The notes: a model not told the origin generated them from the sequence alone. A DNA stretch of 37,654 nt from Candidatus Bathyarchaeota archaeon RBG_16_48_13 (GCA_001775995.1 MEZH01000013.1:1-37654), one strand, 5' to 3'; numbered from the stretch's first letter, positions 9,755 through 18,808 are shown. Translations and numbers: made by a program.

Positions 9755-10852
9755 ATGGCAAGAATGCCAACTGATGGAATGGACTTCAACAAGATCCTGA
9801 ACGATTCGTTGCGAATCTTCTTCAAGGATGCGCTGCTGACGGCGGTCACCAACCCATCACAAGGGGTCTTCTTCCTCAGAACCTTGAGGTGGCAGAGACG
9901 GGCAGCTCAAATCAGAGATAACTGGGAGAAACTCGGGATACACGTACCTCCGATACTCGTCTTCAGCGTCACAAGCAGGTGCAACCTGCACTGCAAGGGC
10001 TGCTACGACCAGACTCTGCGCGGATCGCGCGAGAAGGATATCAGCGATGAATTACTAAGGAGGGTCATGGCAGAGGCGAAGGAGCTGGGCATATCGTTCA
10101 TCGTGTTGGGCGGGGGAGAACCTCTGATGCGCCCCCTCGTGCTGGACATTCCTGCGGAGTACCCCGAGATAATGTTCCTCACGTTCACCAACAGCTTACT
10201 GATCGACGACGGCGTCCTCAGGAAAATGAACGATAGAAGGAACATCATACCCCTGCTGAGCCTCGAAGGTTACCAGACGGATACGGATGAGCGGCGGGGA
10301 AAAGGTGTTTACGAAATGCTTCAGAGGTCAATTGACATGCTAAGGCAGGAAGGCATCTTCTGGGGAACATCGCTGACGATCACGAGACAAAACTTCGATG
10401 AGGTAACTGACAGCGTATTCGTGGAGAAACTTTTCAATGCCGGTTGCAGGCTTTTCATGCTCGTCGAATACACGCCTGTCAAAGAAGGGCCCGAAGACTG
10501 GGTATTGAATGAGACTCAGAGATCTGAGCTGATCAAGAGGAGAGACTTATTCCGCGCCAAGTATCGAGCAGCATTCGTTGCCCTTCCATGGGACGAAGAA
10601 GAGATTGGAGGTTGTCTATCGGCGGGACGCGGATTCGTTCACATAAGTTCTGAAGGCAACGTTGAACCGTGCCCCTTCGTTCCCTACTCCGACGTGAACC
10701 TGAAGAACACAGCGCTCAAGGAAGCTCTGCAGTCGAAAATGTTGAGGACGATCAGGGAAAACCACAAACAGCTTCGAGAGATAGGCGGGTGCGCCCTGTG
10801 GGAGAGAAGGAAGTGGGTTAAGTCCCTGGCCGCGAATCCTTCTGAGACCTAA
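9755..10852 (+). CDS. Radical SAM protein with C-terminal Cys-containing SPASM-like region
   Basis: CNLHCKGCYDQ (CxxxCxxC), GGGEPL, and C-terminal GGCLSAGRGFVHISSEGNVEPCPFVPY...GGCALW. Confidence 0.88.
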   Translation: MARMPTDGMDFNKILNDSLRIFFKDALLTAVTNPSQGVFFLRTLRWQRRAAQIRDNWEKLGIHVPPILVFSVTSRCNLHCKGCYDQTLRGSREKDISDELLRRVMAEAKELGISFIVLGGGEPLMRPLVLDIPAEYPEIMFLTFTNSLLIDDGVLRKMNDRRNIIPLLSLEGYQTDTDERRGKGVYEMLQRSIDMLRQEGIFWGTSLTITRQNFDEVTDSVFVEKLFNAGCRLFMLVEYTPVKEGPEDWVLNETQRSELIKRRDLFRAKYRAAFVALPWDEEEIGGCLSAGRGFVHISSEGNVEPCPFVPYSDVNLKNTALKEALQSKMLRTIRENHKQLREIGGCALWERRKWVKSLAANPSET

Positions 10853-11220
10853 GCGCTCCCAGCCAAGTCGCCATTCCTTCATTGCGCGCCACCGCTTCCC
10901 CTTCTATTGCTGCGATCGGCTGAACCGCAAGAGCCTGCGGTCGCCAGGCCTGTATGTGGACCCCTTGGGCTAGCCTGGGTTCTTCACGAGTAACAGCGTA
11001 AGAAGGAGCCCCCACAAACGGAAGTGCCCTGCGGCTTGTGTGGGGCGAAGGGCGAATAGGACCGGTGTTTTTCATCGATTCTCCCTGATTTCGGGCTCTT
11101 GGCGTCTCGGTTCTTCTGCTGGACCTATGATCAGCGCAAAAGATGAAGCCCGCGTTCAAAAGGTTTGAACGCCCGTTCTAATGCTTAGGATTATGTGCTT
11201 GACCCGTGCTATACCCTTTG

Positions 11221-12351
11221 ATGATTGATATGAACAGCACTGGTTATCAAATTCTCGGGATTGCAGCGCTCATGGGCCTTATCCTGCTGAGCTCTAGCTC
11301 GTTGTCTTTCGCCAACGCAGCTTCGTTTAACAACGTGCAGGTCTTCATCCAGACCGCAAGTGACCTTCCGGATCATTTCACGATCTCGGCCTTCAACATG
11401 AGCGGCTACATGTTTGCCTCGACTCAAAGTAGGTACCCGGCGGCTTCCTTTGAGCTTCCAGACGGCCAATACATCTTCACCGCCACAGCGGAGAGGCAAG
11501 ACTATCAGGTCTACGGTTCGCCAACGCCTATGATGAGCGATTCCACTGGGGTTCAGGAACCGAGCATCGCTAAGGGCGATATGCCGATGCCGTATTATAA
11601 GGAACCAGTGGTTGAGTACGGCTATTCGGTGAGGCAGGTCCTTAGGTCGACGTCCTTCACGATCTCGACTCTGAACGTCACGTCCTTTCCCACATCTAAA
11701 CTCACCATCAAGGTCACCTACGCGAACGGAACGGCTGCCAGCGGCGCCTCCGTCTCCGCGTCGGTCGTGGGATCTCAGTATTACTGGGGTTATGGAAGCG
11801 ACTTGGTGACGTGGAACTCCACGGATGCCGACGGCGTGGCGACCCTTACCGCGCCTCAAGCGCCTGTCCAGATAAATGTCTGGAGCTGGATACCCGTTGA
11901 CCTGCCGAAGGAACAGAGAACGGTTCAGGTAGTCGTCGGCGGCGAGAAAGTGGACGTGACAGTGTACTGGGAGCCGATGCACGTGGGATTGGCGGGTTCA
12001 ATCCTGATAATTCCGCCCCAGACAAGCGCCTCCGTGACGCTGTACGTTCAACAGCCCAGCTACTGGGTGATGCCTTACGCACTCAGGGGATCGCCGACGG
12101 GCGAAGGCCAGACGACCGTCTCCCCTGGCCCCGACTCGATCCCAGCTCCCGTGTACATGCAGCAACAGGGAAACCCCAAACTTCAGGACTATCAGGCTCC
12201 GGAGGTCCAATCTCCCACGGGTTCAACTTCCACACCCGCTAGTCTAGGCCTATTCACCGAGAGCACGTTGCTGGTTGCCATTGCCGTCGCGGCACTTGTG
12301 ACGGCGGCCGTGAGCTTGCTGGTAGCGGTGAGAGCAAGTAGACGGCCTTAG
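11221..12351 (+). CDS. Secreted/cell-surface protein with signal peptide and C-terminal TM anchor
   Basis: Signal-like ILGIAALMGLILLSSSSLSFANA; carboxypeptidase-regulatory/Ig-like repeats (TYANGTAASGASVSASV); C-terminal TM LLVAIAVAALVTAAVSLLVAVRASRR. ORF opens at 11206; ATG choices at 11221 and 11230. Confidence 0.7.
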   Translation: MIDMNSTGYQILGIAALMGLILLSSSSLSFANAASFNNVQVFIQTASDLPDHFTISAFNMSGYMFASTQSRYPAASFELPDGQYIFTATAERQDYQVYGSPTPMMSDSTGVQEPSIAKGDMPMPYYKEPVVEYGYSVRQVLRSTSFTISTLNVTSFPTSKLTIKVTYANGTAASGASVSASVVGSQYYWGYGSDLVTWNSTDADGVATLTAPQAPVQINVWSWIPVDLPKEQRTVQVVVGGEKVDVTVYWEPMHVGLAGSILIIPPQTSASVTLYVQQPSYWVMPYALRGSPTGEGQTTVSPGPDSIPAPVYMQQQGNPKLQDYQAPEVQSPTGSTSTPASLGLFTESTLLVAIAVAALVTAAVSLLVAVRASRRP

Positions 12352-12355
12352 ATGT

Positions 12356-12430
12356 CCAGCGGTTCCACCCGCTGGAAGCAGATTGCCAGCCCAGCGCAGA
12401 GGAATGCGGTGGGCTGAGCGTTGCTTTTTT
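12356..12430 (+). terminator. Two consecutive hairpins followed by a T6 tract
   Basis: CCAGCGG-TTCCAC-CCGCTGG (12356-12375, perfect 7 bp stem); AGCCCAGCGCA-GAGGAA-TGCGGTGGGCT (12388-12415, 11-position stem with one G/G mismatch); TTTTTT at 12425-12430. Confidence 0.5.
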
Positions 12431-12574
12431 CGGAGGCTACAGCGGGGCGGTTAAAGGCTCAAGCGCGCCGTGGGCCGAGCCTAATGAACTAAGAATCTGG
12501 TGGAACCGCTTCACTCTCGGGGACAGTTCGCTGCTCTTGCAGAGCCTGAGGTAGCTCGACTCGAGCAAGCAGGG

Positions 12575-13432
12575 TCACATCTTCAACGCCTTGAATAGGG
12601 TAATGTGAACGACCTGTCTTTCCTCAACCTTCCGGAAGAGGTCTCGAAGCATCGCTTGGATGGTCTTTCTATCAGCGTATTCCTCCGCTTCTTGCTGTTC
12701 GCGCTCGTACCTCTCCACAAAGTCACCTATCGTCATAGGGTCCGAAGGCTTCGTTACGAGAGACGTCGGCACCAAGATCGCCAGTGTTCCTCCCTCTTTT
12801 AGCACCCTTCGCCACTCCCCCATCGCCGCCCGAATGGAATCCTTTTTGGGTATGTAAATGATCACCTCTAGATCGGCATGCCCCTCCTTTAGTGGAATGT
12901 TTCCGAGGTCGCCGTCTAGAACCGACAGATTGTCAAGATGGATGTCCGCCTCCACTGACTTTGGCTTCACCAGGTACACATTGCCCAAGGTCGTCCGGCG
13001 GCAAATGGACTGTAACACCTTTTCGATGATCGCCGAGTAAACAGGGGTGACGAGGACGACGTTGCCTCGTTCCTTCCATCCCCGGGTGACATACTTGGCG
13101 ATGCGATCGAAGACGCTGGTCTCCGAAGGGAGCCCCAACAGATACTCTCCGTAGGAGACGTGAACAATTTCAATAGCTTCCGCTAGGATCTTCTCGAGCT
13201 CTTCTTTTCCCTTCCCGCCGAGCTGGTACACCCTCTTTTTGGGACCAAGTTGGCTTTTGTGCCAATGACTCTCAAGCAGCCCCTCTCTTAGCATCTCGTT
13301 GAGGACCTTGTAGAGTCGGCCCAACTCAACCTCGACGCCTTGGCGTTTGAGCCTCTTGTCGACCTCGTATCCATGAAACTCATCGCCTTTGAACATCTTT
13401 AGGATGAGTTTCTTGAGATCCGCAGTTTCCAA
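12575..13432 (-). CDS. PadR-type winged-helix domain fused to a SAM-dependent methyltransferase-like domain
   Basis: N-terminus MFKGDEFHGYEVDKRLKRQGVEVELGRLYKVLNEMLREGLLES is PadR-like; C-terminus SVLDGDLGNIPLKEGHADLEVIIY...EWRRVLKEGGTLAILVPT is a Rossmann methyltransferase pattern. Confidence 0.75.
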   Translation of the reverse strand: METADLKKLILKMFKGDEFHGYEVDKRLKRQGVEVELGRLYKVLNEMLREGLLESHWHKSQLGPKKRVYQLGGKGKEELEKILAEAIEIVHVSYGEYLLGLPSETSVFDRIAKYVTRGWKERGNVVLVTPVYSAIIEKVLQSICRRTTLGNVYLVKPKSVEADIHLDNLSVLDGDLGNIPLKEGHADLEVIIYIPKKDSIRAAMGEWRRVLKEGGTLAILVPTSLVTKPSDPMTIGDFVERYEREQQEAEEYADRKTIQAMLRDLFRKVEERQVVHITLFKALKM

Positions 13433-13569
13433 CGCACGATGTCCTCGCTACATGTATTCCTAAGCTATAGTCGAAATCACTTATATGCTTACTGACTTGA
13501 TCGGGAATGCATGGCTTTTTCTCGGATTCCCTTCCGGTCTAGAATGCCGTTTCTTGATTCTCCTGCACT

Positions 13570-13589
13570 TTCCGGAATAATATCCGGAA
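13570..13589. promoter_or_regulatory. Perfect inverted repeat TTCCGGA-N6-TCCGGAA between divergent genes (candidate operator)
   Basis: Seen directly: TTCCGGA ATAATA TCCGGAA. Confidence 0.4.
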
Positions 13590-13852
13590 CGTATGGCTGA
13601 GGATGGAGCGATGAAATTCATTTTCTCTAGCGCCAAGATCCTAGGTCTTATTGAAGAGGTCAGTCAAAGACAACCCCGGCGGCTTCAGGCGGGTTCGATA
13701 TCTTTGACTCTTATTTACCATGAACTGACCTGATTTCGGAGAGTCCCGAAAAAGTCTATACAGCGGGTCGAAACCAAGAACCAAAGATCCTTTGACACTA
13801 TATGTGCGATTGTACTATAGCCAATACTCCTTAGTACTTTATATTTTTCTCC

Positions 13853-14521
13853 ATGTTAAATCAGTCTATGTCTCGTTCTAGCGCGTTCGATGTTGCTGAC
13901 TCTCTATTATTGCGTGGTGGCAAGGAAGATGAAGATGCTCGTTTTTGGCGTACGTTGTACGAAGTCTCTCTGTCTCTGAATTCTTCTCTGGCGCTTTCCG
14001 AGGTCCTGCAGCAGACCGTGAAGTTGACCGCCGAAGCCATGGGCGTCAAGGCGTGTTCGCTGAGGCTACTTGACGAGAGGGAAAAAAGCCTTGAGATGGT
14101 CGCGGCCTACGGTTTGAGCAACGCCTACATGAATAAAGGGCCCGTTGAGCTTGGGAGAAGCTTGATCGACACAGAAGTGATGCAGGGACGGGTTCTAGCC
14201 ATAGTCAACGCTTCTAGGGATCCGCGCTGGCAATACCCGGAGGAAGCTAGGAAGGAGGGTATAAAGTCGGTCCTCTGCGCACCGCTAACGGTAAAGGGCA
14301 GGGTGATTGGCACCATTCGGGTGTACACCTCCCGGAGACATATTTTCACTAGCAAGGAAATCCAGTTTCTCTCTGCGCTGGCGAGCCAAGCCGGCTTATC
14401 CATCGATAACGCCAAGCTCCACATGGTATGCCTCAGAAGCTACCAAGACGCCGTCGATGAAGTCTGGAAGAAGACTGATGTGTGGGGCTCAGGGGAACAG
14501 AGGATCTTAGCCCAAACATAG
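13853..14521 (+). CDS. GAF-domain protein
   Basis: GAF signature: FWRTLYEVSLSLNSSLALSEVLQQTVKLTAEAMGVKACSLRLLDE...SVLCAPLTVKGRVIGTIRVYTSRRHIFTSKEIQFLSALASQAGLSIDNA. Second ATG at 13868 may be the true start. Confidence 0.85.
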   Translation: MLNQSMSRSSAFDVADSLLLRGGKEDEDARFWRTLYEVSLSLNSSLALSEVLQQTVKLTAEAMGVKACSLRLLDEREKSLEMVAAYGLSNAYMNKGPVELGRSLIDTEVMQGRVLAIVNASRDPRWQYPEEARKEGIKSVLCAPLTVKGRVIGTIRVYTSRRHIFTSKEIQFLSALASQAGLSIDNAKLHMVCLRSYQDAVDEVWKKTDVWGSGEQRILAQT

Positions 14522-14575
14522 GCAGTTCTGATCAGAATACGATCTAGCGAACTGCGTAAAGTTCCAAGTTCATGA

Positions 14576-15145
14576 ATGGATAATTCTCGGAGGGCTGCCA
14601 CGTCTAGGAACTATAGAGCTATAGTCTATTTCGATAGGCCCGGTCAGGAAAACACCAACGAAGTCGTAGATCTCGTTCAAACGCGTTTTGATGAGGGTGA
14701 TATTTCCAAGATCATCGTGGCAACCACGAAGGGCGTCACCGGCCTGAAGTTCGCCAAGGCCTTCAAAGGAAAGGTCAGCACAGTTGCCATATCTCATGAG
14801 AAGATGGAAGTCGACTACAGAAAAGAGATGGAGGAACTCGGGGCGAAAGCTGCTGAAAGGTCACACCTGCCTTTCCATGCAGAGGGAATGGACGTGGTTA
14901 GGGACACCCTGTACACATTGGGACAGGGTTTCAAGGTGGCACTGGAAATAGTTCTCATCGCTACCGACATGGGTCTGGTTCCGCCGTACAACCGCGTAAT
15001 AGCCGTGGGGGGCACTGACAGGGGCTCCGATACAGCCATAGTGGCTCGTTCCACGACGACAGCCGAGGCATTCACAAGGGATGAGACAAAGCGACTCGAA
15101 GTTCGCGAGATACTGTGCATGCCGCTGAAGAAGACTTGGCTCTAA
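14576..15145 (+). CDS. Stand-alone pyruvate kinase C-terminal (alpha/beta) domain-like protein
   Basis: FDRPGQENTNEVVDLVQTRFDEGDISKIIVATTKGVTGLKFAKAF...VIAVGGTDRGSDTAIVARST; no catalytic TIM barrel present. Confidence 0.75.
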   Translation: MDNSRRAATSRNYRAIVYFDRPGQENTNEVVDLVQTRFDEGDISKIIVATTKGVTGLKFAKAFKGKVSTVAISHEKMEVDYRKEMEELGAKAAERSHLPFHAEGMDVVRDTLYTLGQGFKVALEIVLIATDMGLVPPYNRVIAVGGTDRGSDTAIVARSTTTAEAFTRDETKRLEVREILCMPLKKTWL

Positions 15146-15233
15146 GATCTTTGGGTACTGCGCGCTTGCAACGATTCGATCGATCCATAAGAGTATTTCG
15201 ATCATCAGGACGTGGAAGAGTAGACTCTTATTG

Positions 15234-16322
15234 TTACTTTCGCTGAGTCATTCCTTCCATGCCGGCTAGCTGGTTTGGCCTAGACAATTTGGTGCGCTTT
15301 ATCTCCTCTATTAGTGCTGGCACAATATCTCGATAATCACCTACGACACCATAGTCGGCGTACTTGAAAATGGGAGCCTCAGAATCCGTGTTGATGGCCA
15401 TGACGCTTTTTGCTTCCCTGATTCCGAAGACATGTTGAGCTGAACCGCTAATTCCAACCGCAATGTACAGTATTGGTTTCACCGTTTTTCCTGTTTGTCC
15501 TATTTGGCGGTCTGCCGGCAGCCAGCCAGCGTCTACTGCTTTTCGTGACCCTGCCACAACCCCCCCAAGTTGGGAGGCAAGCTCCTCCAAAAGTCCAATG
15601 CCCTCTGGGCCTCCGATCCCCTTACCAGCGCTTACAATGCAGTCTGCTTTCTCCAGAAGCACTCTACCTAGTCCCAGACTTTGACTATTGACCAAACGGC
15701 CTCTGGGTTTTGGAACGTCAACCTCGGCCCTGATTATTTTTCCCATTTTCCCCTCATCGCGCTTGGGAAGAGGAAAGACGTTTGGTCGAGCGGTGGCTAT
15801 TTGGGGTCTCCTAAAGGGTGTTCTGATGGACGCTAACATGATAGCTCCAAACGGAGGCCTTATCTGAAGGACGTCTCTGCTTTCGGAATCCACGTCAAAT
15901 CCGGTGCAGTCAGCAGTTATCCCCACCCTCAAGATGTTCGCAATGCACGGCGCCATCTCTCGGCATCTCATGGTTCCAGCTATCAGTATGAGTTCAGGCT
16001 TGAAGCGCTTGGCGAGTTGGGCCATCACTGACGCATATATTTCTGGAAAGTAGGTGCCCAACGATGGTTCATCCACAAGTATTGAACGATCAGCACCATG
16101 GTAGAACATTTCCCTAGCGACTTTAGAAATTTTGGACCCTAAGATCACTCCCGTCACATCAACATCGAGCTTAGTCGCTAATTCCTTCGCTGGTGTGAGC
16201 ATCTGTAGGGACGCCTCAGAAATTCGTCCCCCGTGGATGTCGCCTAATACCCATATTCCCCGGTAATCTTTCTTTTCGACGTCCTCCCACTCAGGGCAAG
16301 ACGATTCCTTTTCAGACATCAC
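15234..16322 (-). CDS. fixB: Electron transfer flavoprotein alpha subunit (FixB-like)
   Basis: ETF-alpha C-terminal FAD domain: DCIVSAGKGIGGPEGIGLLEELASQLGGVVAGSRKAVDAGWLPADRQIGQTGKTVKPILYIAVGISGSAQHVFGI...INTDSEAPIFKYADYGVVGDY. Confidence 0.95.
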   Translation of the reverse strand: MMSEKESSCPEWEDVEKKDYRGIWVLGDIHGGRISEASLQMLTPAKELATKLDVDVTGVILGSKISKVAREMFYHGADRSILVDEPSLGTYFPEIYASVMAQLAKRFKPELILIAGTMRCREMAPCIANILRVGITADCTGFDVDSESRDVLQIRPPFGAIMLASIRTPFRRPQIATARPNVFPLPKRDEGKMGKIIRAEVDVPKPRGRLVNSQSLGLGRVLLEKADCIVSAGKGIGGPEGIGLLEELASQLGGVVAGSRKAVDAGWLPADRQIGQTGKTVKPILYIAVGISGSAQHVFGIREAKSVMAINTDSEAPIFKYADYGVVGDYRDIVPALIEEIKRTKLSRPNQLAGMEGMTQRK

Positions 16323-17161
16323 CTATGGGCCCCTCCGATAAGGTTGATGTCTTCATCCGCGTACTTCTGCATCAGCCACTTTGCTGCCTTTCCGGCATCA
16401 GGGTCCATGAAGACCTCGCGTTTGCGCTTGACCTCAGGAGTGTAATCGATCTTGGAAACCCATGTGGGTGATCCCTTCAGCCCTACACAGTTTGGGTTGA
16501 GCTTCAAGATTTCGTTGGTAACAATCTCAATAGGCTTCTCTGCTTTAGCTCTGATTTTGTAGATCAGTCTCACAGGCCTCGGTTCCCTGCTCTTCATCGC
16601 CACTCCTAGAACAGCTGGCAGAGGGAGATCGTAAATGGTCTTCTCATCCTCAAGCCACCTTTCGACAGCTATGAATCCGTTTTCTTTGATCTCGACGCTT
16701 CTCACGTAATAGAGGTATGGGAGGTCTAGCCATGAAGCAGTCTGCGCGGCTATGTGCGCGGTGGAGCTGTCAATCGTCTCCTGGCCGAAGATCACAAGAT
16801 CTAACTTGCCGCGCTGATTGGAGATCCTCTTTACGGCGTGAGCAAGGACGTAGCTCGTTGCCAGTGTATCAGCACCACCGTATATTCTGTCAGACACTAG
16901 AATTGCGCTATCTACCCCCATACCCAAGACCTGCTCCAGTCCCTCAATCGCTGAAGGAGGAGCCATGCTTAACGCATTCACTTCACCGCCATATCGATCC
17001 CTCAGATCTAGGGCAAACTCCACGGCGTCTAGGTCGTGAGGATTAACGATGCTGGGGACGCCCTCCCTTATCAATGCCCCCGTCTTGGGGTCAAATCTGA
17101 CATTCGAAGTATTGGGAACCCACTTGATGCCCACGAGGATCTGCAAACCCAACCTCTTCAT
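16319..17161 (-). CDS. fixA: Electron transfer flavoprotein beta subunit (FixA-like)
   Basis: ILVGIKWVPNTSNVRFDPKTGALIREGVPSIVNPHDLDAVEFALDLRD...GQETIDSSTAHIAAQTASWLDLPYL. ATG at 17161 preceded by AAGGGGCAT; ORF extends to 17176. Confidence 0.95.
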   Translation of the reverse strand: MKRLGLQILVGIKWVPNTSNVRFDPKTGALIREGVPSIVNPHDLDAVEFALDLRDRYGGEVNALSMAPPSAIEGLEQVLGMGVDSAILVSDRIYGGADTLATSYVLAHAVKRISNQRGKLDLVIFGQETIDSSTAHIAAQTASWLDLPYLYYVRSVEIKENGFIAVERWLEDEKTIYDLPLPAVLGVAMKSREPRPVRLIYKIRAKAEKPIEIVTNEILKLNPNCVGLKGSPTWVSKIDYTPEVKRKREVFMDPDAGKAAKWLMQKYADEDINLIGGAHR

Positions 17162-17172
17162 ATGCCCCTTTC

Positions 17173-17475
17173 TCAAGTGAATCTGTATTGAATACCCTTA
17201 CCGCTTCTTGGATAGTTCCAGCTGATTGCATTTTGTGGGCAGACAATCCTGCATGTCCCGCACTCCAGACAACCTGAATAGCTGAACAGGACTTTTCCAC
17301 CTAGTAGATCGTAGCATTTGGCTGGACAGAGATCTATGCAAGGTTTGGTTTCGCAACCGATGCAACGATCAAAATTCACCGATATGTGCGGTGTCTCCTC
17401 CACGTCATAAAGGTCGACCTTCAGAATGTCGTCCACGTTGACGGGCTTTTTCGTGAGGTCATCCTTTTGGGTCAT
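17173..17475 (-). CDS. fixX: FixX-type ferredoxin partner of ETF-QO
   Basis: CIGCETKPCIDLCPAKCYDLLGGKVLFSYSGCLECGTCRIVCPQNAISWNYPRSGKGI; two Cys motifs. Start ATG at 17475 (MTQKDDLTKK) overlaps the fixC end. Confidence 0.92.
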   Translation of the reverse strand: MTQKDDLTKKPVNVDDILKVDLYDVEETPHISVNFDRCIGCETKPCIDLCPAKCYDLLGGKVLFSYSGCLECGTCRIVCPQNAISWNYPRSGKGIQYRFT

Positions 17476-18785
17476 AATGTTCTCCCGATCTTGTACATGT
17501 CTTTGATCGCCGTCCAAGCGTCTGGGCCTACATCCTTCTGGGCGCCTCTGAGCGCTTTCCAAATGGTTGGACTTTCGAGTCCGATGTTGAATATTCTCCC
17601 CAAACCACTGTTAACCAGCCTTGGATATTGATCAAAGAAGTGAGGGTTGCGTCTGATGTATTCCAGTCCATTGTGTTTCCTTAACTCTCTGCCGATGAAT
17701 GATTCTTCCACCCGCCGACCGTATGCTGAGAGCATTTCGGACGTGAAGTCACCTTCTGCATGTGCCTTTGTGAAGGTTTCAGCCGCAAGGTAGCCCGAGT
17801 AGGCCGCCAAGTCCACACCCCGAATGGTCATGCCATTATTGAGAAGGACCCCAGCAGCATCGCCGACTACCAACAGCCCAGCGCCGCTCAATCTTCTGGG
17901 CATGAATCCACGCCAATATTCGGGTACCAGTTTTGCAGAGTATTCCAGCAGTTCCCCATCCCTCCACAGATGCTTGAGTTTAGGGTGAAGTCTAAAGTCC
18001 TCAAGAAGTCTGGAAATATGCCCGTTAGTTCTCTTGACGGCGTGAGAAAGAAACAGAACAAGACCAATGCTGACGCTGTCCCTGTTGGTGTAGACGAATG
18101 CACCTCCAGGTATATATCTGGTAACGCTACCAAGAAGAATCCATGCCATGCCCTCATCTTCCAGGCCAAACCTCTGGTTGACTCGCTCCGCGTCGAGCTT
18201 GATCGTCTCCTTCAATCCTATCGCGAGATCCTCTTGGCGTGGGACGTTCATTTGCCAAGCGCCTTCAAGAAGAAGCCTGTTAACGCCCTCGGCGTCGATG
18301 ACAGTGTCGGCGTAAACGGTGTCAGGTCCGGCCTGAACGCCTATCACCTTTTCTTTTTCGACTACCAGCCTGTCCACCCTCACCTCAGTCGCCACCAAAG
18401 CGCCGGCTTCTTCCGCTTTAGCCCTCATCCAGTTGACAAGTTCAGGCAGATACGTCGTGAAACTCTTGGATTCTCCGCCCCTGTATTCGATCGAGGTGAG
18501 TCCTTCATCAGAGACGAAGCTGAGTCTTTCAGCCTTTACCCATCGATGCACGGGGGCATCCTTCCTCAGCGATGGAAAGATTGCCTCCAGCGGTTCTGAA
18601 TAAACGCGGCCACCATACATGTTCTTGGTGCCAGCTCTTCGGCCCCGATCTATCATCAGCACCTTGAAACCCTTGCGAGCCAAGGTGAATGACGCCGAGG
18701 ATCCGGCAGGCCCAGCCCCAACGACGATTGCGTCGAACCTGTTGGTTGAAGGACTCGCGTTGGGGGTTGAGTGTTCGGTTGACAT
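17472..18785 (-). CDS. fixC: FixC / ETF-quinone oxidoreductase-like flavoprotein
   Basis: FDAIVVGAGPAGSSASFTLARKGFKVLMIDRG; GLLVVGDAAGVLLNNGMTIRGVDLAAYSGYLAAE; FixC-type organisation with fixX directly downstream. Confidence 0.94.
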   Translation of the reverse strand: MSTEHSTPNASPSTNRFDAIVVGAGPAGSSASFTLARKGFKVLMIDRGRRAGTKNMYGGRVYSEPLEAIFPSLRKDAPVHRWVKAERLSFVSDEGLTSIEYRGGESKSFTTYLPELVNWMRAKAEEAGALVATEVRVDRLVVEKEKVIGVQAGPDTVYADTVIDAEGVNRLLLEGAWQMNVPRQEDLAIGLKETIKLDAERVNQRFGLEDEGMAWILLGSVTRYIPGGAFVYTNRDSVSIGLVLFLSHAVKRTNGHISRLLEDFRLHPKLKHLWRDGELLEYSAKLVPEYWRGFMPRRLSGAGLLVVGDAAGVLLNNGMTIRGVDLAAYSGYLAAETFTKAHAEGDFTSEMLSAYGRRVEESFIGRELRKHNGLEYIRRNPHFFDQYPRLVNSGLGRIFNIGLESPTIWKALRGAQKDVGPDAWTAIKDMYKIGRTL

Positions 18786-18801
18786 TACACGGTTACCTGG
18801 G

Positions 18802-18808
18802 AAAAAAA
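18802..18808 (-). terminator. T7 tract between the six-TM gene and fixC
   Basis: CCCCCTTTTTTTCCC on the minus strand, in the 33 nt gap between the 18819 stop and the fixC start at 18785. Confidence 0.3.

Noticed and set aside
10818-11159. 113 aa minus-strand ORF
   Set aside because: Lies in a GC-rich structured gap and overlaps the radical SAM 3' end; low-complexity composition suggests non-coding or structural DNA.
11209-11982. 257 aa minus-strand ORF
   Set aside because: Antisense to the surface protein gene; Arg/His-rich shadow ORF without family signature.
15216-15229. AAGAGT-AG-ACTCTT palindrome between convergent genes
   Set aside because: Loop is only 2 nt and the site is short; probably chance or a minor terminator element.
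17760-18599. 279 aa plus-strand ORF
   Set aside because: Fully antisense to fixC; composition is typical of a shadow ORF and it has no recognisable family.
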